37,995 bases of DNA from Reyranella sp. (GCF_004296935.1 NZ_SCVH01000170.1:1-37995); one strand, 5' to 3'; positions 1 through 10,011 are shown, numbered from the stretch's first letter. The notes: generated by a model from the sequence alone, not told the origin. Made by a program: numbers and translations.

Positions 1-52
1 TGCGCTCGTAGAAGTCACGGCGGGCGTTGTTGCGGCTGGCGGGCGCAGCCAT
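1..52 (-). CDS. Unidentified gene, 5' end only
   Basis: An ATG on the minus strand opens a frame that runs off the left edge after 17 codons, starting MAAPASRNNARRDFYER. It begins 4 bp after the stop of the amidotransferase gene to its right, which suggests a shared transcript. Too little is visible to name the product, and no strong ribosome binding site is seen. It could also be a chance frame. Confidence 0.35.
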   Translation of the reverse strand, partial: MAAPASRNNARRDFYER

Positions 53-56
53 CCGG

Positions 57-887
57 CTACTCGGCGGCGGCGCGCAACGGGACACGAGCCGCTGCACCCG
101 TCCGGGCGGCGGCACGGGCGCGGCAGGCGGCGGCAAAGGCTGCGAACACCTTCATCGAGACCGGGTTTTCGAGCGCCTTGTATTCGGGGTGCCATTGCAG
201 CGCGAGCGCGAAGCCCGGCGCATCGGGCACGCTTAGTGCCTCGACCTGGCCGTCCTCGCAGCAGGTCGCCTCGAGCCTGGCGCGCGGCGCCAGCACGTCG
301 ACGCCTTGCGCGTGGAGCGAGTTCACCTTGACGCGGCGCTCGCCCAGCAGGCGATGCAGCATGCCGCCTTCGACGACGTCGATGTCGTGCGTCGGCGCGT
401 AGTTGACGTCCATGTCGGGCGACTTGGGCGAACGATGGTCACGACGGCCGTCGACTTCGTGCACGTGCTGGTGCAGCGAGCCGCCCAGCGCCACGTTCAT
501 TTCCTGCAGGCCACGGCAGATCGCGAACAGCGGCACGCCCCGATCGATCGTGTGCCGGATCAGCGGCAGGGTCGTGGCGTCGCGCGCCGGATCGTGCAGC
601 GTGCCCTCGCGGCTCTGCTTGCCATAGTGGTGCGGCTCGACATTGGACGGGCTGCCGGTCAGCAACACGCCATCGAGACCGTCAAGCAAGCGATCGAGTG
701 CCGCGATGAAGCCCGGCTCGTCATCGAACTCGGGGCCGATCGCCGGGATCAGAATCGGCAGGGCGCCGACGGCGCGGACCGCCGCCTGGACGTATTTCTC
801 GCCCACCGTGTGATGCCAGCCGCCCCGTCCGTTTTCCTTGAGACAGGCGGAAATGCCGACGAGAGGCCGCAGAGAAGACCGATCCAT
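57..887 (-). CDS. Class I glutamine amidotransferase, gamma-glutamyl-GABA hydrolase (peptidase C26) family
   Basis: 276 residues, normal for the PuuD/peptidase C26 family, which hydrolyses gamma-glutamyl amides such as gamma-glutamyl-GABA in the cytoplasm. The N-terminal PLVGIS strand is followed by GVLLTGSPSNVEPHHY, typical of the family. The nucleophilic cysteine is C124 in FAICRGLQEMN, and the remaining catalytic residues are H233 and E235 in LQWHPEY, so the triad is complete. The last 25 residues are an alanine/arginine-rich tail with no obvious role. It is divergent from secB across about 160 bp and is followed 4 bp later by a partial gene on the same strand. A role in putrescine or polyamine breakdown is possible, but no other puu gene is visible, so the substrate is open. 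Confidence 0.85.
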   Translation of the reverse strand: MDRSSLRPLVGISACLKENGRGGWHHTVGEKYVQAAVRAVGALPILIPAIGPEFDDEPGFIAALDRLLDGLDGVLLTGSPSNVEPHHYGKQSREGTLHDPARDATTLPLIRHTIDRGVPLFAICRGLQEMNVALGGSLHQHVHEVDGRRDHRSPKSPDMDVNYAPTHDIDVVEGGMLHRLLGERRVKVNSLHAQGVDVLAPRARLEATCCEDGQVEALSVPDAPGFALALQWHPEYKALENPVSMKVFAAFAAACRARAAARTGAAARVPLRAAAE

Positions 888-1047
888 ATCCGTGCCGAAT
901 CCCGCAATTTGAAGGGTTTATCATCGCCAACGGCAGGTCCCTTGGCAATTGCCTCGGGAACGCTCCTGCCCGCGCCTTGTGCAGTGCAGCCCTGCATGGT
1001 ACCGCCCGCGCCGCCGAACCCTGTGCCCAACCGAGTGAAAGTGCGCC

Positions 1048-1560
1048 ATGACGACCACGCCTCCGCCCGCCAATCCGGCCGCCGACCAGCCCCAGGCCGT
1101 TGCCCCGCTCACCATGCACGGCCAGTACATCAAGGACCTGAGTTTCGAGAACCCGCGGGCGCCGCAGAGCCTGATCGAGCAGACCCAGCCGCAGCTCACG
1201 CTCAACGTCCAGGTGACCAACCGCCAGTTCGACGCCAAGACCTTCGAGGTCGCACTGACGATCGAGGCCAGCGCCCAGACTCCCGAGAAGGAGCCTCTGT
1301 TCATGCTCGAGCTGGTCTATGCCGGCACGGTCTCGCTGGGAGAGCTGCCGCAGGAGGCCTATGGGCCGCTGCTGTTCATCGAGACGCCGCGCCTGCTGTT
1401 CCCCTTCGCCCGTGCCGTCGTGGCCAACGCCACCCGCGAGGCGGGCTTCCCGCCGCTCAACATCGCGCCGGTCGATTTCGTGGCGCTCTACCGCCAGCAG
1501 CTCGAAGCCAACGGTGGCCGGATGCCGGGCGTCGCCGACGGCCCGGTCGGCCACGCCTAG
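1048..1560 (+). CDS. secB: Protein-export chaperone SecB
   Basis: 170 residues, slightly longer than the 150-160 usual for SecB because of a proline/alanine-rich N-terminus of about 22 residues. SecB tetramers hold secretory preproteins unfolded in the cytoplasm and pass them to SecA. Family landmarks are QYIKDLSFENPRAP at 27-40, the beta-strand block with NVQVTNRQFD, the YAGTVSL segment, and the C-terminal helix with the FPFAR and FPPLNIAPVDF signatures. It stands alone on the plus strand, divergent from the amidotransferase gene and convergent with dnaQ across 21 bp. Linkage of secB with dnaQ and coaE is typical of alphaproteobacteria and supports the call. Confidence 0.97.
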   Translation: MTTTPPPANPAADQPQAVAPLTMHGQYIKDLSFENPRAPQSLIEQTQPQLTLNVQVTNRQFDAKTFEVALTIEASAQTPEKEPLFMLELVYAGTVSLGELPQEAYGPLLFIETPRLLFPFARAVVANATREAGFPPLNIAPVDFVALYRQQLEANGGRMPGVADGPVGHA

Positions 1561-1581
1561 CTCTTCACCGGGAGCCCGCCG

Positions 1582-2262
1582 TCAGGCCTTCAGCCAGAGC
1601 GGGTCGCTGAGTTTCTTCAGGAATTCGGCGTGGGCCGCGAGGTCGGCCGCGCTGACCAGATGCGGCCTGGCCGGACGCACCGGTCGGTTGTTCGGTGCTG
1701 CCGTGCCGTCGGCGGCCGTGCCCGCCATCTCCGGCGCCAAGCCAAGATCGCGCTGCCGGCCGCCGCTCAGTTCGAGATAGACCTCGGCCAGCAGCTCCGA
1801 ATCGAGCAATGCGCCGTGCTTGGTACGATGGGCATTATCGATGCCGAAGCGCTCGCATAAAGCGTCGAGGCTGGCGCGCTGGCCGGGAAACTTGCGCCGC
1901 GCCATCGACACGGTGTCGATATAAGGGTTGGCGATCCGGGGCTTGCCCGCGCGTTCCAGCTCGGCGTTGAGGAAGCCCAGGTCAAACTGGGCGTTGTGGA
2001 TCACGAGCTGCGCATCACCCAGGAAGGCCAGCATCTCGTCGGCTTTGTCACCGAACAGAGGCTTGTCGGACAGGAAGTCCTCGGTGAGACCGTGCACGTC
2101 CTGCGCGCCCGTCGGCATATCGCGCTCGGGGTTGAAGTAGCTGTGGAAGGTGATGCCGGTGGCCACCATGTTCACAAGCTCGAGGCAGCCCACTTCGACG
2201 ATACGGTGACCCGCGAGGGGATCGAGGCCGGTGGTCTCGGTGTCGAGGACGATTTCGCGCAT
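1582..2262 (-). CDS. dnaQ: DNA polymerase III subunit epsilon (proofreading 3'-5' exonuclease)
   Basis: 226 residues, close to the usual 230-245. The DEDDh exonuclease residues are all visible: D7 and E9 in LDTETTG, D94 in [10 protein letters not shown]149 and D154 in [13 protein letters not shown]. Epsilon proofreads for the replicative polymerase core. After about residue 170 there is an alanine/proline-rich linker and a short tail that probably contacts the alpha subunit, as in other epsilon subunits. It lies 24 bp downstream of coaE on the same strand, and is probably the last gene of a four-gene transcript with the LLM oxidoreductase, the quinone oxidoreductase and coaE. Confidence 0.96.
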   Translation of the reverse strand: MREIVLDTETTGLDPLAGHRIVEVGCLELVNMVATGITFHSYFNPERDMPTGAQDVHGLTEDFLSDKPLFGDKADEMLAFLGDAQLVIHNAQFDLGFLNAELERAGKPRIANPYIDTVSMARRKFPGQRASLDALCERFGIDNAHRTKHGALLDSELLAEVYLELSGGRQRDLGLAPEMAGTAADGTAAPNNRPVRPARPHLVSAADLAAHAEFLKKLSDPLWLKA

Positions 2263-2286
2263 CCGATCTTGTAGCCAGTTGCCGCC

Positions 2287-2949
2287 CTATTTGCGACGGC
2301 CACGCGCGAGCTGGCCTGTGAATCGCTCGCGCCACGGGTTGGGCGGCCAGAAACGGCCGGGGCGTTGCCTGAGCCGGGCGATGGCCCCGGCCAGCGCCGC
2401 CCGCGTCGGCGCCAGTCCTAGCCCGGTCGGGATCACGATGCTGGCTTTGCGGCGCTTCAGCGCATCCGGCACCTGCTGCCGCAGGATGCCGTCGAGCTTT
2501 TCCGCCGTCATGCCGGGCCGGGCCATGACGCGACGGCGCTGCAGGAAGGCCGGTGCGCTCACCACCAGGGTGGCGTCGACGCGGCGCTCACCCAGCCCTT
2601 CGAACAGCAGCGGGATATCGAGCACGACCAGCTTCTCGCCGGCGAGGGCGGCGCGGCGCAGGAACGCCTTCTGCCGCTGGCCCACCAGGGGATGAACGAT
2701 CGCCTCGAGCTGGCGCAGTGCTGCCTTGTTGCCGAAGACGCGCGCGCCCAGCGCCTGGCGGTCGAGCACCCCCGCCTTCACGACGCCGGGAAACGCCGCC
2801 TCAATGCCGGGCAGCGCCGCTCCCCCGGGCGCCTGCAGCGCATGGACCGCGGCATCGGCGTCGTACACGGGCACGCCCATCTCCCGCAGCATCTTCGCCG
2901 CGGTCGATTTGCCCATGCCGATCGAGCCGGTCAGCCCGACGATGACCAT
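2287..2949 (-). CDS. coaE: Dephospho-CoA kinase
   Basis: 220 residues from the ATG, with a GTG one codon upstream as an alternative start. It catalyses the last step of coenzyme A synthesis, phosphorylation of the ribose 3'-hydroxyl of dephospho-CoA. The P-loop GLTGSIGMGKST lies at the N-terminus. It is followed by VPVYDADAAVH, with the substrate-binding aspartates, and by the lid and core motifs HPLVGQR and DIPLLFEG. The C-terminus is basic (PWRERFTGQLARGRRK). Its usual neighbour aroE is not adjacent: three unrelated genes separate it from maf-aroE. It sits 23 bp downstream of the quinone oxidoreductase stop and 24 bp upstream of dnaQ. Confidence 0.96.
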   Translation of the reverse strand: MVIVGLTGSIGMGKSTAAKMLREMGVPVYDADAAVHALQAPGGAALPGIEAAFPGVVKAGVLDRQALGARVFGNKAALRQLEAIVHPLVGQRQKAFLRRAALAGEKLVVLDIPLLFEGLGERRVDATLVVSAPAFLQRRRVMARPGMTAEKLDGILRQQVPDALKRRKASIVIPTGLGLAPTRAALAGAIARLRQRPGRFWPPNPWRERFTGQLARGRRK

Positions 2950-2972
2950 CACCGGTGACGCGACGCCGCTTC

Positions 2973-3950
2973 TTAGGGTACCAGCACCGTCTGGCCGGTC
3001 GTCTTGCGGCTTTCCAGGTCGATGTGCGACTGGGCGGCCTCGGCCAACGGATAGTGCTGATCGATGGCGATCTTCACCTTGCCGCTCTTGACCATCTTGA
3101 ACAGCGACTTGGCCGACGCCTCGAGATCGGCGCGTGTAGCGGTGTAGGCGCCGAGGCTCGGCCGCGTGAGATAAAGCGAGCCCTTGGCGTTGAGGATGCC
3201 GACCGACTGCGGCGGCACGGTGCCCGAGGCGTTGCCGAACGAGACCAGCAAGCCGCGCGGCTGCAGGCAGTCGAGCGAGGCCGCCCAGGTATCCTTGCCG
3301 ACGCCGTCGAACACGACCGGCACCTTCTTGCCCTTGGTGATCTTCATCACCTGCTCAACGACGTTCTCCTTGCTGTAGTCGATCACCCACTTGTAGCCGT
3401 TCTTCTTGGCAAGGGCTGCCTTCTCGGGCGACGACACCGTGCCGATCACCTTGTAGCCGCGCGCCTTGGCCCACTGACCGAACAACAGACCGACGCCGCC
3501 GGCGGCGGCGTGGAACAGGACGGTGTCGCCCTTCTTCAGCCACGCCTTGGCGGTGTGATCGACGAGATATTCCGTGGTCATGCCCTTCAGCATGATGGCC
3601 GCGGCCTGCTCGTCGCTCACGCCCTTGGGCACGTGCACGAGCTGGTCGACGCCCATCAGGCGCTCCTGGCAGTAGGCGCCCAGCACGCCGCAATAGGCGA
3701 CGCGATCACCCTTCTTGAAGCCACGCACCTTCGGGCCGACCTCGACGATGATGCCGGCGGCCTCGCGGCCGACCGCGTTCGGCAGCGGCGTCGCATAAAG
3801 GCCCGAGCGCGTGTAGACGTCGATGAAGTTGAGGCCGATGGCGGTGTGACGAACCTTCACCTGGCCGGGGCCGGGAGCGCCGACCTCGACGTCGTGAAGC
3901 TGCATCTTCTCCGGGCCGCCGTTCTCGTACATCAGAATGGACTTGGACAT
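2973..3950 (-). CDS. qor: NADPH:quinone oxidoreductase, zinc-independent MDR family
   Basis: 325 residues, full length for the quinone oxidoreductase group of the medium-chain dehydrogenase/reductases, which use NADPH to reduce quinones or alpha,beta-unsaturated carbonyls. The N-terminal catalytic domain contains IGLNFIDVYTRSGLY and NAVGREAAG. The Rossmann fold has AAAGGVG at about 148-154 and IGTVSSPEKAALAKKNG. No structural-zinc cysteine cluster is present, consistent with the Qor type. A longer in-frame extension exists upstream, but the ATG at 3948-3950 follows a GGGGAGAGAG purine run and avoids overlapping the LLM gene. It is 26 bp downstream of the LLM oxidoreductase and 23 bp upstream of coaE. 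The physiological substrate cannot be told from the sequence. Confidence 0.92.
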   Translation of the reverse strand: MSKSILMYENGGPEKMQLHDVEVGAPGPGQVKVRHTAIGLNFIDVYTRSGLYATPLPNAVGREAAGIIVEVGPKVRGFKKGDRVAYCGVLGAYCQERLMGVDQLVHVPKGVSDEQAAAIMLKGMTTEYLVDHTAKAWLKKGDTVLFHAAAGGVGLLFGQWAKARGYKVIGTVSSPEKAALAKKNGYKWVIDYSKENVVEQVMKITKGKKVPVVFDGVGKDTWAASLDCLQPRGLLVSFGNASGTVPPQSVGILNAKGSLYLTRPSLGAYTATRADLEASAKSLFKMVKSGKVKIAIDQHYPLAEAAQSHIDLESRKTTGQTVLVP

Positions 3951-3976
3951 CTCTCTCTCCCCTTGAAATTGGATGG

Positions 3977-5149
3977 CTATTCGGCGGCGCGCTTTGACTT
4001 GGCGGCCTGGTACTTCTCGATCTCGCTCGCCACCGCCGACTGCGACTGCACCGAATAAGTGTCGCGGTTGGCAGCGGCAATGTCGTAGCTCTGTTGCCTT
4101 GGCGCGTTGGCCCGGCTCTGGAAATGCGGATGGACGAAGCGTGCCATCAGCTCGTAAGAGCGCTGCGTCGCCGGCCAATCGGCCCAGTTGTGGGCAAGCA
4201 GCAGGACGGCGCCGAAGCCGCCCTCCGAGCCCTTCCACAGCCGCTCAAAATGGCGGATGCAATCGTCGGGCGTGCCGATGCAGGCGATGCCTTCCTTGGT
4301 CAGGTACTCCGCCGCATCGGTGATGCCGGGCGGCAGGATCGGGAAGGTGGCGACGTCGGTGAAATACTTGGCGAAGCGGTCGATGCCGAAGTTCACGTCC
4401 TTGAACGCCTGCTCGCGCGTCTCAGCGACATGCGCGAAGGTGACGATGCGCCACTTGGAGCGGTCCGACACCTTGCCGTTCTGGCGCGCATGCTCCTCGT
4501 AAATCTGCCAGTTGGCGGCATGTGCCTTGAGCGCATCGTCCGATGTACCGCCGATCGACAGCATACCGATGCCATGACGGCCGGACGCCACGGCGCCGAC
4601 GGGCGAACGCGCGCAGGCCACGGCCATTTCCATGTTGGGCTGGCTGTAGGGCCGGAGCTGGAGCTGGGCCGCCGTCAGGTCGAACCAGTCGGTCTTCCTG
4701 GTCACCGACTTGCCGGCCATCAGCTCGACGATCACGTCGAGCGACTGGTTCATGCGGTCGCGCTGGTCCGCGGCCTTGACGCCGATCTTGGCGGCATCGT
4801 GGACCAGTGCGCCCGGGCCGACGCCGAACATGGCGCGGCCACGCGTCATGTGGTCGAGCTGGGTCATGCGCGAGGCCAGCATGAAGGGATTGTGGTAGGG
4901 CAGCGACACGACACCCGTGCCGAGGCGGATGTGCCGGGTGCGCTCGGCAGCCGCCGCGATGAACATTTCCGGCGAGGCGATGATCTCGAAGCCGCCGGAA
5001 TGATGCTCGCCGATCCAGGCCTCATGATAGTTCAGCCGATCGAGATGCTGGACCAGCTCCATGTCGCGTTCGATAGCGAGCGTGGGGTTCTCGTCGAGCG
5101 CATGGAACGGCGCGAGAAAGATGCCGGTGCGCAGAAAACGGTCGGTCAC
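3977..5149 (-). CDS. LLM-class flavin-dependent monooxygenase (limonene monooxygenase-like)
   Basis: 390 residues with the luciferase-like TIM-barrel layout: GIFLAPFH at the first strand, YHEAWIGEHHSGGFEI with the family EHH motif, RLGTGVVSLPYHNPF, and a flavin-binding GRAMFGVGPGAL segment. Family members use a reduced flavin supplied by a separate reductase to oxygenate small organic molecules, and relatives include LimB-type limonene 1,2-monooxygenases that make an epoxide. The C-terminal 50 residues are lysine/alanine/glutamine-rich and look flexible. No flavin reductase is adjacent. It is the first gene of the leftward qor-coaE-dnaQ string and divergent from the PQQ dehydrogenase. The family call is firm; the substrate is unknown. 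Confidence 0.88.
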   Translation of the reverse strand: MTDRFLRTGIFLAPFHALDENPTLAIERDMELVQHLDRLNYHEAWIGEHHSGGFEIIASPEMFIAAAAERTRHIRLGTGVVSLPYHNPFMLASRMTQLDHMTRGRAMFGVGPGALVHDAAKIGVKAADQRDRMNQSLDVIVELMAGKSVTRKTDWFDLTAAQLQLRPYSQPNMEMAVACARSPVGAVASGRHGIGMLSIGGTSDDALKAHAANWQIYEEHARQNGKVSDRSKWRIVTFAHVAETREQAFKDVNFGIDRFAKYFTDVATFPILPPGITDAAEYLTKEGIACIGTPDDCIRHFERLWKGSEGGFGAVLLLAHNWADWPATQRSYELMARFVHPHFQSRANAPRQQSYDIAAANRDTYSVQSQSAVASEIEKYQAAKSKRAAE

Positions 5150-5259
5150 GGAAAGTCCCCTTACGGGTTATGGGGTCGGTTGCGGCGGTCGAGTATAGTG
5201 GCCGGCCTTCCGCGCGCCAGCCCGACCGGGCTGGCACATCCCTGCTGACACGAGGGTCT

Positions 5260-6381
5260 ATGCGCCGCCGCCGTTTCCTTGCCGCTGCAGCCGCCGCCGG
5301 CCTCGCCAAGCCCGCCCTCGCACGGGCGCAGGATGTGACACGGAGCACCAAGGCGGCGTACCGCCTGACGACGCTCAGCCGCGACCTGGAGCAACCTTGG
5401 GGCATGGCCTTCCTGCCCGACGGCCGCATCCTGATCACCGAGCGGCCCGGCCGCCTGCGCGTCTTCGCCGATGGCCGCCTCCAGCGCGCGCCAGTCGGAG
5501 GCGTGCCCAAGGTCTATGCCCGCGGCCAGGGCGGCCTGCTCGATGTCTGCCTGCATCCGGCCTTTGCACAGAACCGTTTGCTGTATCTGTCCTATTCGGC
5601 CGAGGGGTCCGGCGGCGCTGCGACAGTGGTGGCGCGCGCCGAACTTGCAGGTGACGGTTTGCGCAACGTGACACCGATTTTCGAGGCCCTGCCACGCGCT
5701 TCGGGCAACCTGCATTTCGGTTCGCGCATCGCCTTCGACCGCGCCGGACTGATGTATGTGACGGCGGGCGAGCGCTATCAGATGCGCCGCGCCCAGGATC
5801 TCGGCGATCTCGGCGGCAAGGTGATCCGCCTGCGCGACGACGGCTCGGTGCCCCCGGACAATCCCTTTGTCGGTCGGGCCGGCGCCCGGCCGGAGATCTT
5901 CACCTGGGGCCATCGCAACCCGCAGGGCCTGGCGATGCATCCCGTCACCGGTCGGATGTGGCTGGCCGAGCATGGCCCGCGCGGCGGCGACGAACTCAAT
6001 CTCCTGGTGGCCGGCGCCAACTATGGCTGGCCGCTCGCCACCCACGGCATCGACTACAGCGGCGCCAAGATCAGCGACCACAAGAGCCTGCCGGGCATGG
6101 AAGATCCGGTGCGGGTCTGGGTGCCCTCGATCTCGCCCAGCGGTCTCTGCTTCTACACCGGCGATCGCTTTCCAGGCTGGAAGGGATCCGCCTTCACCGG
6201 CGCGCTGTCGAATGAGGCGCTGTTCCGCATCGAACTCGACCGCGAGCGCTACCGCGGCGAGGAACGGTTGCTCGTGGGCCGTCTTCCCTATATCCGCGAC
6301 GTGCGCCAGGGCCCCGACGGGCTCCTCTACGTCGTCACCCACGCCGATGACGGCGGCCTGTTTCGTCTCGAACCTGCGTAG
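5260..6381 (+). CDS. Secreted PQQ-dependent sugar dehydrogenase (glucose/sorbosone dehydrogenase fold)
   Basis: 373 residues. The chosen ATG follows a CGAGGG ribosome binding site and gives a clear export signal, MRRRRFL then an alanine-rich stretch ending PALARA, which looks like a Tat-type leader; the frame extends upstream without such a signal. The mature part is a six-bladed beta-propeller of the YliI/Asd family: LEQPWGMAFLPDGRILITER, then SGNLHFGSRIAFD, TWGHRNPQGLAM (with the family HRN motif), GDELNLLVAGANYGWP and PSGLCFYTG. Members oxidise aldoses in the periplasm using bound PQQ. No PQQ synthesis genes are in view, so the cofactor must come from elsewhere. It ends 12 bp before the maf ATG and may be cotranscribed with maf-aroE. 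Confidence 0.88.
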   Translation: MRRRRFLAAAAAAGLAKPALARAQDVTRSTKAAYRLTTLSRDLEQPWGMAFLPDGRILITERPGRLRVFADGRLQRAPVGGVPKVYARGQGGLLDVCLHPAFAQNRLLYLSYSAEGSGGAATVVARAELAGDGLRNVTPIFEALPRASGNLHFGSRIAFDRAGLMYVTAGERYQMRRAQDLGDLGGKVIRLRDDGSVPPDNPFVGRAGARPEIFTWGHRNPQGLAMHPVTGRMWLAEHGPRGGDELNLLVAGANYGWPLATHGIDYSGAKISDHKSLPGMEDPVRVWVPSISPSGLCFYTGDRFPGWKGSAFTGALSNEALFRIELDRERYRGEERLLVGRLPYIRDVRQGPDGLLYVVTHADDGGLFRLEPA

Positions 6382-6393
6382 TCCTTGCCGATC

Positions 6394-7005
6394 ATGCCTG
6401 CACCCGCGCTCATCCTCGCCTCTGCCAGTCCCTCGCGGCGCCAGCTCCTCACCAGCGCCGGCCTCGTCTTCGAGGTCGAGCCGTCAGGTGTCGACGAAGA
6501 CGAGGTCAAGCGGAGCCTGCTTGGCGAGCGCGCCCGGCCACAGGACGTTGCCGAAGCGTTGGCCGAGCTCAAGGCGAAGCGCGTTTCGGCGCGGCATCCC
6601 GCGGCATTGGTGATCGGCGCCGATTCGACGCTGGCCTGCAACGGCCGCCAGTTCGACAAGCCGGCGACCTTGGCCGCTGCCCGCCAGCAGCTTCTGTCGC
6701 TCGCTGGCCAGACCCACGAACTCTGCTCGTCGGTGGTCGTGGCACGCGCCGGCGTGCGCCTGTGGCACTGCAATGAGCGGGCAAGGCTCACCATGCGGCC
6801 GCTCACCGACTCCTTCGTCGACGCCTATCTGGCCCGGGCCGGCGAGCAGGTAACGACGTCGGTCGGCGCCTACCAGCTCGAGGGCCTGGGCGCCCATCTC
6901 TTCAGCCGGGTCGACGGCGATTACTTCACCATCCTGGGCCTGCCGCTATTGCCGCTGCTGTCGTTCCTGGCGGGCCACGGCATCGGCCTGGAGCAGGCGG
7001 CATGA
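6394..7005 (+). CDS. maf: Maf-family nucleoside triphosphate pyrophosphatase
   Basis: 203 residues from the ATG (a TTG lies three codons upstream). Maf proteins hydrolyse non-canonical or excess nucleoside triphosphates to monophosphates and pyrophosphate, and historically were called septum-formation inhibitors. Signatures are LILASASPSRRQLL at the N-terminus with the phosphate-binding SxSxRR pattern, GADSTLACNGRQFDKP in the active site and VGAYQLEGLGAHLF near the end. The stop overlaps the aroE start as ATGA, so the two genes are translationally coupled. Linkage with aroE is the normal alphaproteobacterial arrangement; hemE, which often lies next to maf, is not here. Confidence 0.95.
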   Translation: MPAPALILASASPSRRQLLTSAGLVFEVEPSGVDEDEVKRSLLGERARPQDVAEALAELKAKRVSARHPAALVIGADSTLACNGRQFDKPATLAAARQQLLSLAGQTHELCSSVVVARAGVRLWHCNERARLTMRPLTDSFVDAYLARAGEQVTTSVGAYQLEGLGAHLFSRVDGDYFTILGLPLLPLLSFLAGHGIGLEQAA

Positions 7006-7904
7006 ACGCGCCCCGGAATCCCTACCAACAGCTCGTGGCCGAAGCCGAAGGCCGGCCGTTTGCCGCCATCGTCGGCTGGCCGGTCGAGCATTCGCGCTCG
7101 CCGGCACTGCACGGCTACTGGCTGAAACAGCATCATATCGACGGCCACTATGGTCGCCTGCCGGTCGAGCCCAAGCGCGCCGCACTGGAAGAACTGGTGG
7201 CCTTCCTCAAGCGCACGCCCAATGCCCGCGGCTGCAATCTCACCCTGCCGCACAAAATCGAGATCATGCCGCTTCTGGATCGCATCGATCCGGGCGCGCA
7301 GCGGATCGGCGCGGTGAATACCGTGGTCAAGCAGGCCGACGGCGCGCTGGAAGGCCGCAACACCGACGGCTTCGGGTTTCTTGAAGCGCTCCGCTACAAC
7401 GCCCCGCACTGGCGCGCCGAGGCAGGGCCCGTCGTCGTGCTGGGCGCGGGTGGCGCCGCCCGAGCCGTCGTCGCCAGTCTGGTCGACGCCGGAGTGCCCG
7501 AGTTGAGACTGGTCAACCGCACGCGGGAAACCGCGGTCGACCTGGGTGTGGCGCTCGCGCCGCGCGACGGCCGGAGGATCGTCATCGGCTCCTGGGATGA
7601 GCGGGCCGGCTTGCTCGACGGCGCGACCCTGCTGGTCAACGCCACATCGCTCGGCATGAAGGGGCAGCCGCCGCTCGACATCGATCTGGCGGGGCTCCCG
7701 CGCAGCGCCATCGTCTACGATATCGTCTATGTGCCGCTCGAAACGGCGCTGCTTGCCGAAGCGCGGGGGCGCGGCAATCGCTGCGTCGACGGACTCGGCA
7801 TGCTGCTGCACCAGGGCCGGCCTGGCTTCGAGGCCTGGTTCGGCGTCAAGGTCGAGGTCAGCGCCGAGCAACGCCACGTGGCTGCCGCCGATCTCGGGGC
7901 GTGA
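7002..7904 (+). CDS. aroE: Shikimate dehydrogenase (NADP+)
   Basis: 300 residues. It reduces 3-dehydroshikimate to shikimate in aromatic amino acid synthesis. Visible landmarks are the substrate-binding EHSRSPALH at 29-37, the catalytic lysine K85 in NLTLPHK, the catalytic aspartate D122 in NTDGFGF, the nucleotide-binding GAGGAARAV and the NADP-binding NRTRE. The ATG overlaps the maf stop (ATGA). The gene is followed at once by a thioesterase gene, whose possible GTG start overlaps the aroE stop codon as GTGA. It is slightly longer than the 270-290 typical for the family because of a short C-terminal tail. Confidence 0.96.
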   Translation: MNAPRNPYQQLVAEAEGRPFAAIVGWPVEHSRSPALHGYWLKQHHIDGHYGRLPVEPKRAALEELVAFLKRTPNARGCNLTLPHKIEIMPLLDRIDPGAQRIGAVNTVVKQADGALEGRNTDGFGFLEALRYNAPHWRAEAGPVVVLGAGGAARAVVASLVDAGVPELRLVNRTRETAVDLGVALAPRDGRRIVIGSWDERAGLLDGATLLVNATSLGMKGQPPLDIDLAGLPRSAIVYDIVYVPLETALLAEARGRGNRCVDGLGMLLHQGRPGFEAWFGVKVEVSAEQRHVAAADLGA

Positions 7905-7906
7905 TC

Positions 7907-8326
7907 ATGGACAGCAATCCTCCGCCCGGTTTCAAGCCGCTGTTCCGCACCAGTCCGTTCCTCGATCACAACGGGCCGTTCTTCTATCGCGAGAACGATG
8001 ACGGCACTTTCGTTGTCGGGCTGCGCATCCAGCCCAAGCACGCCAACGCCCGCGGCATCGCCCACGGCGGAATACTGATGACCCTGTGCGACATCGCCTT
8101 GGGCTATCGCACGACCCGAAGCCAGACACCGTCGCCGATGCTGACGACGGCCAGCGTGAAGACCGACTTCGCCGGATCGGCCAGGATCGGCGACTGGGTC
8201 GAAGCCCATGTCGACGTGCACAAGGTGGGCGGGCGACTGGCCTTCGCCAACTGCTATCTCAAGGTCGGCGAGGAGCGCATCGTGCATGCGAGCGCGGTGT
8301 TCGCGCGCACGGGGGATCGCTCGTAA
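7907..8326 (+). CDS. PaaI-family hotdog-fold acyl-CoA thioesterase
   Basis: 139 residues from the ATG at 7907 (a GTG two codons earlier overlaps the aroE stop). The sequence has the hotdog thioesterase pattern: IQPKHANARGIAHGGILMTLCD, in which the HGG motif begins the central helix, then MLTTASVKTDFAGSARIGDWVEA and the closing strand VHASAVFAR. PaaI-type enzymes hydrolyse acyl-CoA esters, often aromatic or medium chain. It is the third gene of maf-aroE-thioesterase and is convergent with rho across 112 bp that contains several hairpins. The substrate is not predictable from sequence. Confidence 0.85.
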   Translation: MDSNPPPGFKPLFRTSPFLDHNGPFFYRENDDGTFVVGLRIQPKHANARGIAHGGILMTLCDIALGYRTTRSQTPSPMLTTASVKTDFAGSARIGDWVEAHVDVHKVGGRLAFANCYLKVGEERIVHASAVFARTGDRS

Positions 8327-8355
8327 AGAGAGCACCACTCCCATGGCGCTCTCTT
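8326..8355 (+). terminator. Hairpin after the thioesterase gene
   Basis: An 8-bp perfect stem AAGAGAGC / GCTCTCTT (8326-8333 with 8348-8355) starts at the thioesterase stop codon. There is a 14-nt loop and no strong T-run after it, so any termination may need Rho. Confidence 0.4.
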
Positions 8356-8389
8356 GAGTTCTTATCCGTTCTGAATCGTGCGGGCTTTC

Positions 8390-8438
8390 GGCGCTGGTTA
8401 CAGCGCCTGTCGCCCGCCAGGGCGCGCGCGAGCGCGCC

Positions 8439-8440
<2 letters not shown>
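8390..8440 (-). terminator. Tandem hairpins after rho
   Basis: Two perfect GC-rich stems lie just past the rho stop on its strand: AGGGCGCG / CGCGCCCT (8419-8426 with 8433-8440, overlapping the stop codon) and GGCGCTG / CAGCGCC (8390-8396 with 8401-8407, loop GTTA). No U-tract follows, so intrinsic termination is uncertain. Confidence 0.4.
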
Positions 8441-9818
<1,378 letters not shown>

Positions 9819-10011
9819 GGGTCTTCGTTCCGAGGTGGGAAATGACGCACGCGCTTCGGCGACCGGGGCGGTCGAACCTGCGAGAATTAAGCGCTGTGTC
9901 GTACTTGGGTGGGCCCCGTCGATCACCGCCGGGGAGGCGGCGCCAAGGGCCCTAGGTGGCGGTTATATAGGGGCGCGGCCCCGATCTGTCAAAGGGCTAC
10001 CGGAGCCCGGG
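9819..10011 (-). promoter_or_regulatory. rho: rho upstream leader region
   Basis: This 193-bp stretch separates rho from the end of the dehydrogenase gene on the same strand. It contains a TATATA run (9964-9969 on the plus strand) that could supply a -10 region for rho. Rho leaders are commonly autoregulated, but no specific element is recognised here. Confidence 0.3.

Noticed and set aside
306-1610. 434-codon plus-strand frame across the amidotransferase gene and secB
   Set aside because: Antisense to one gene and out of frame with the other; no recognisable domain.
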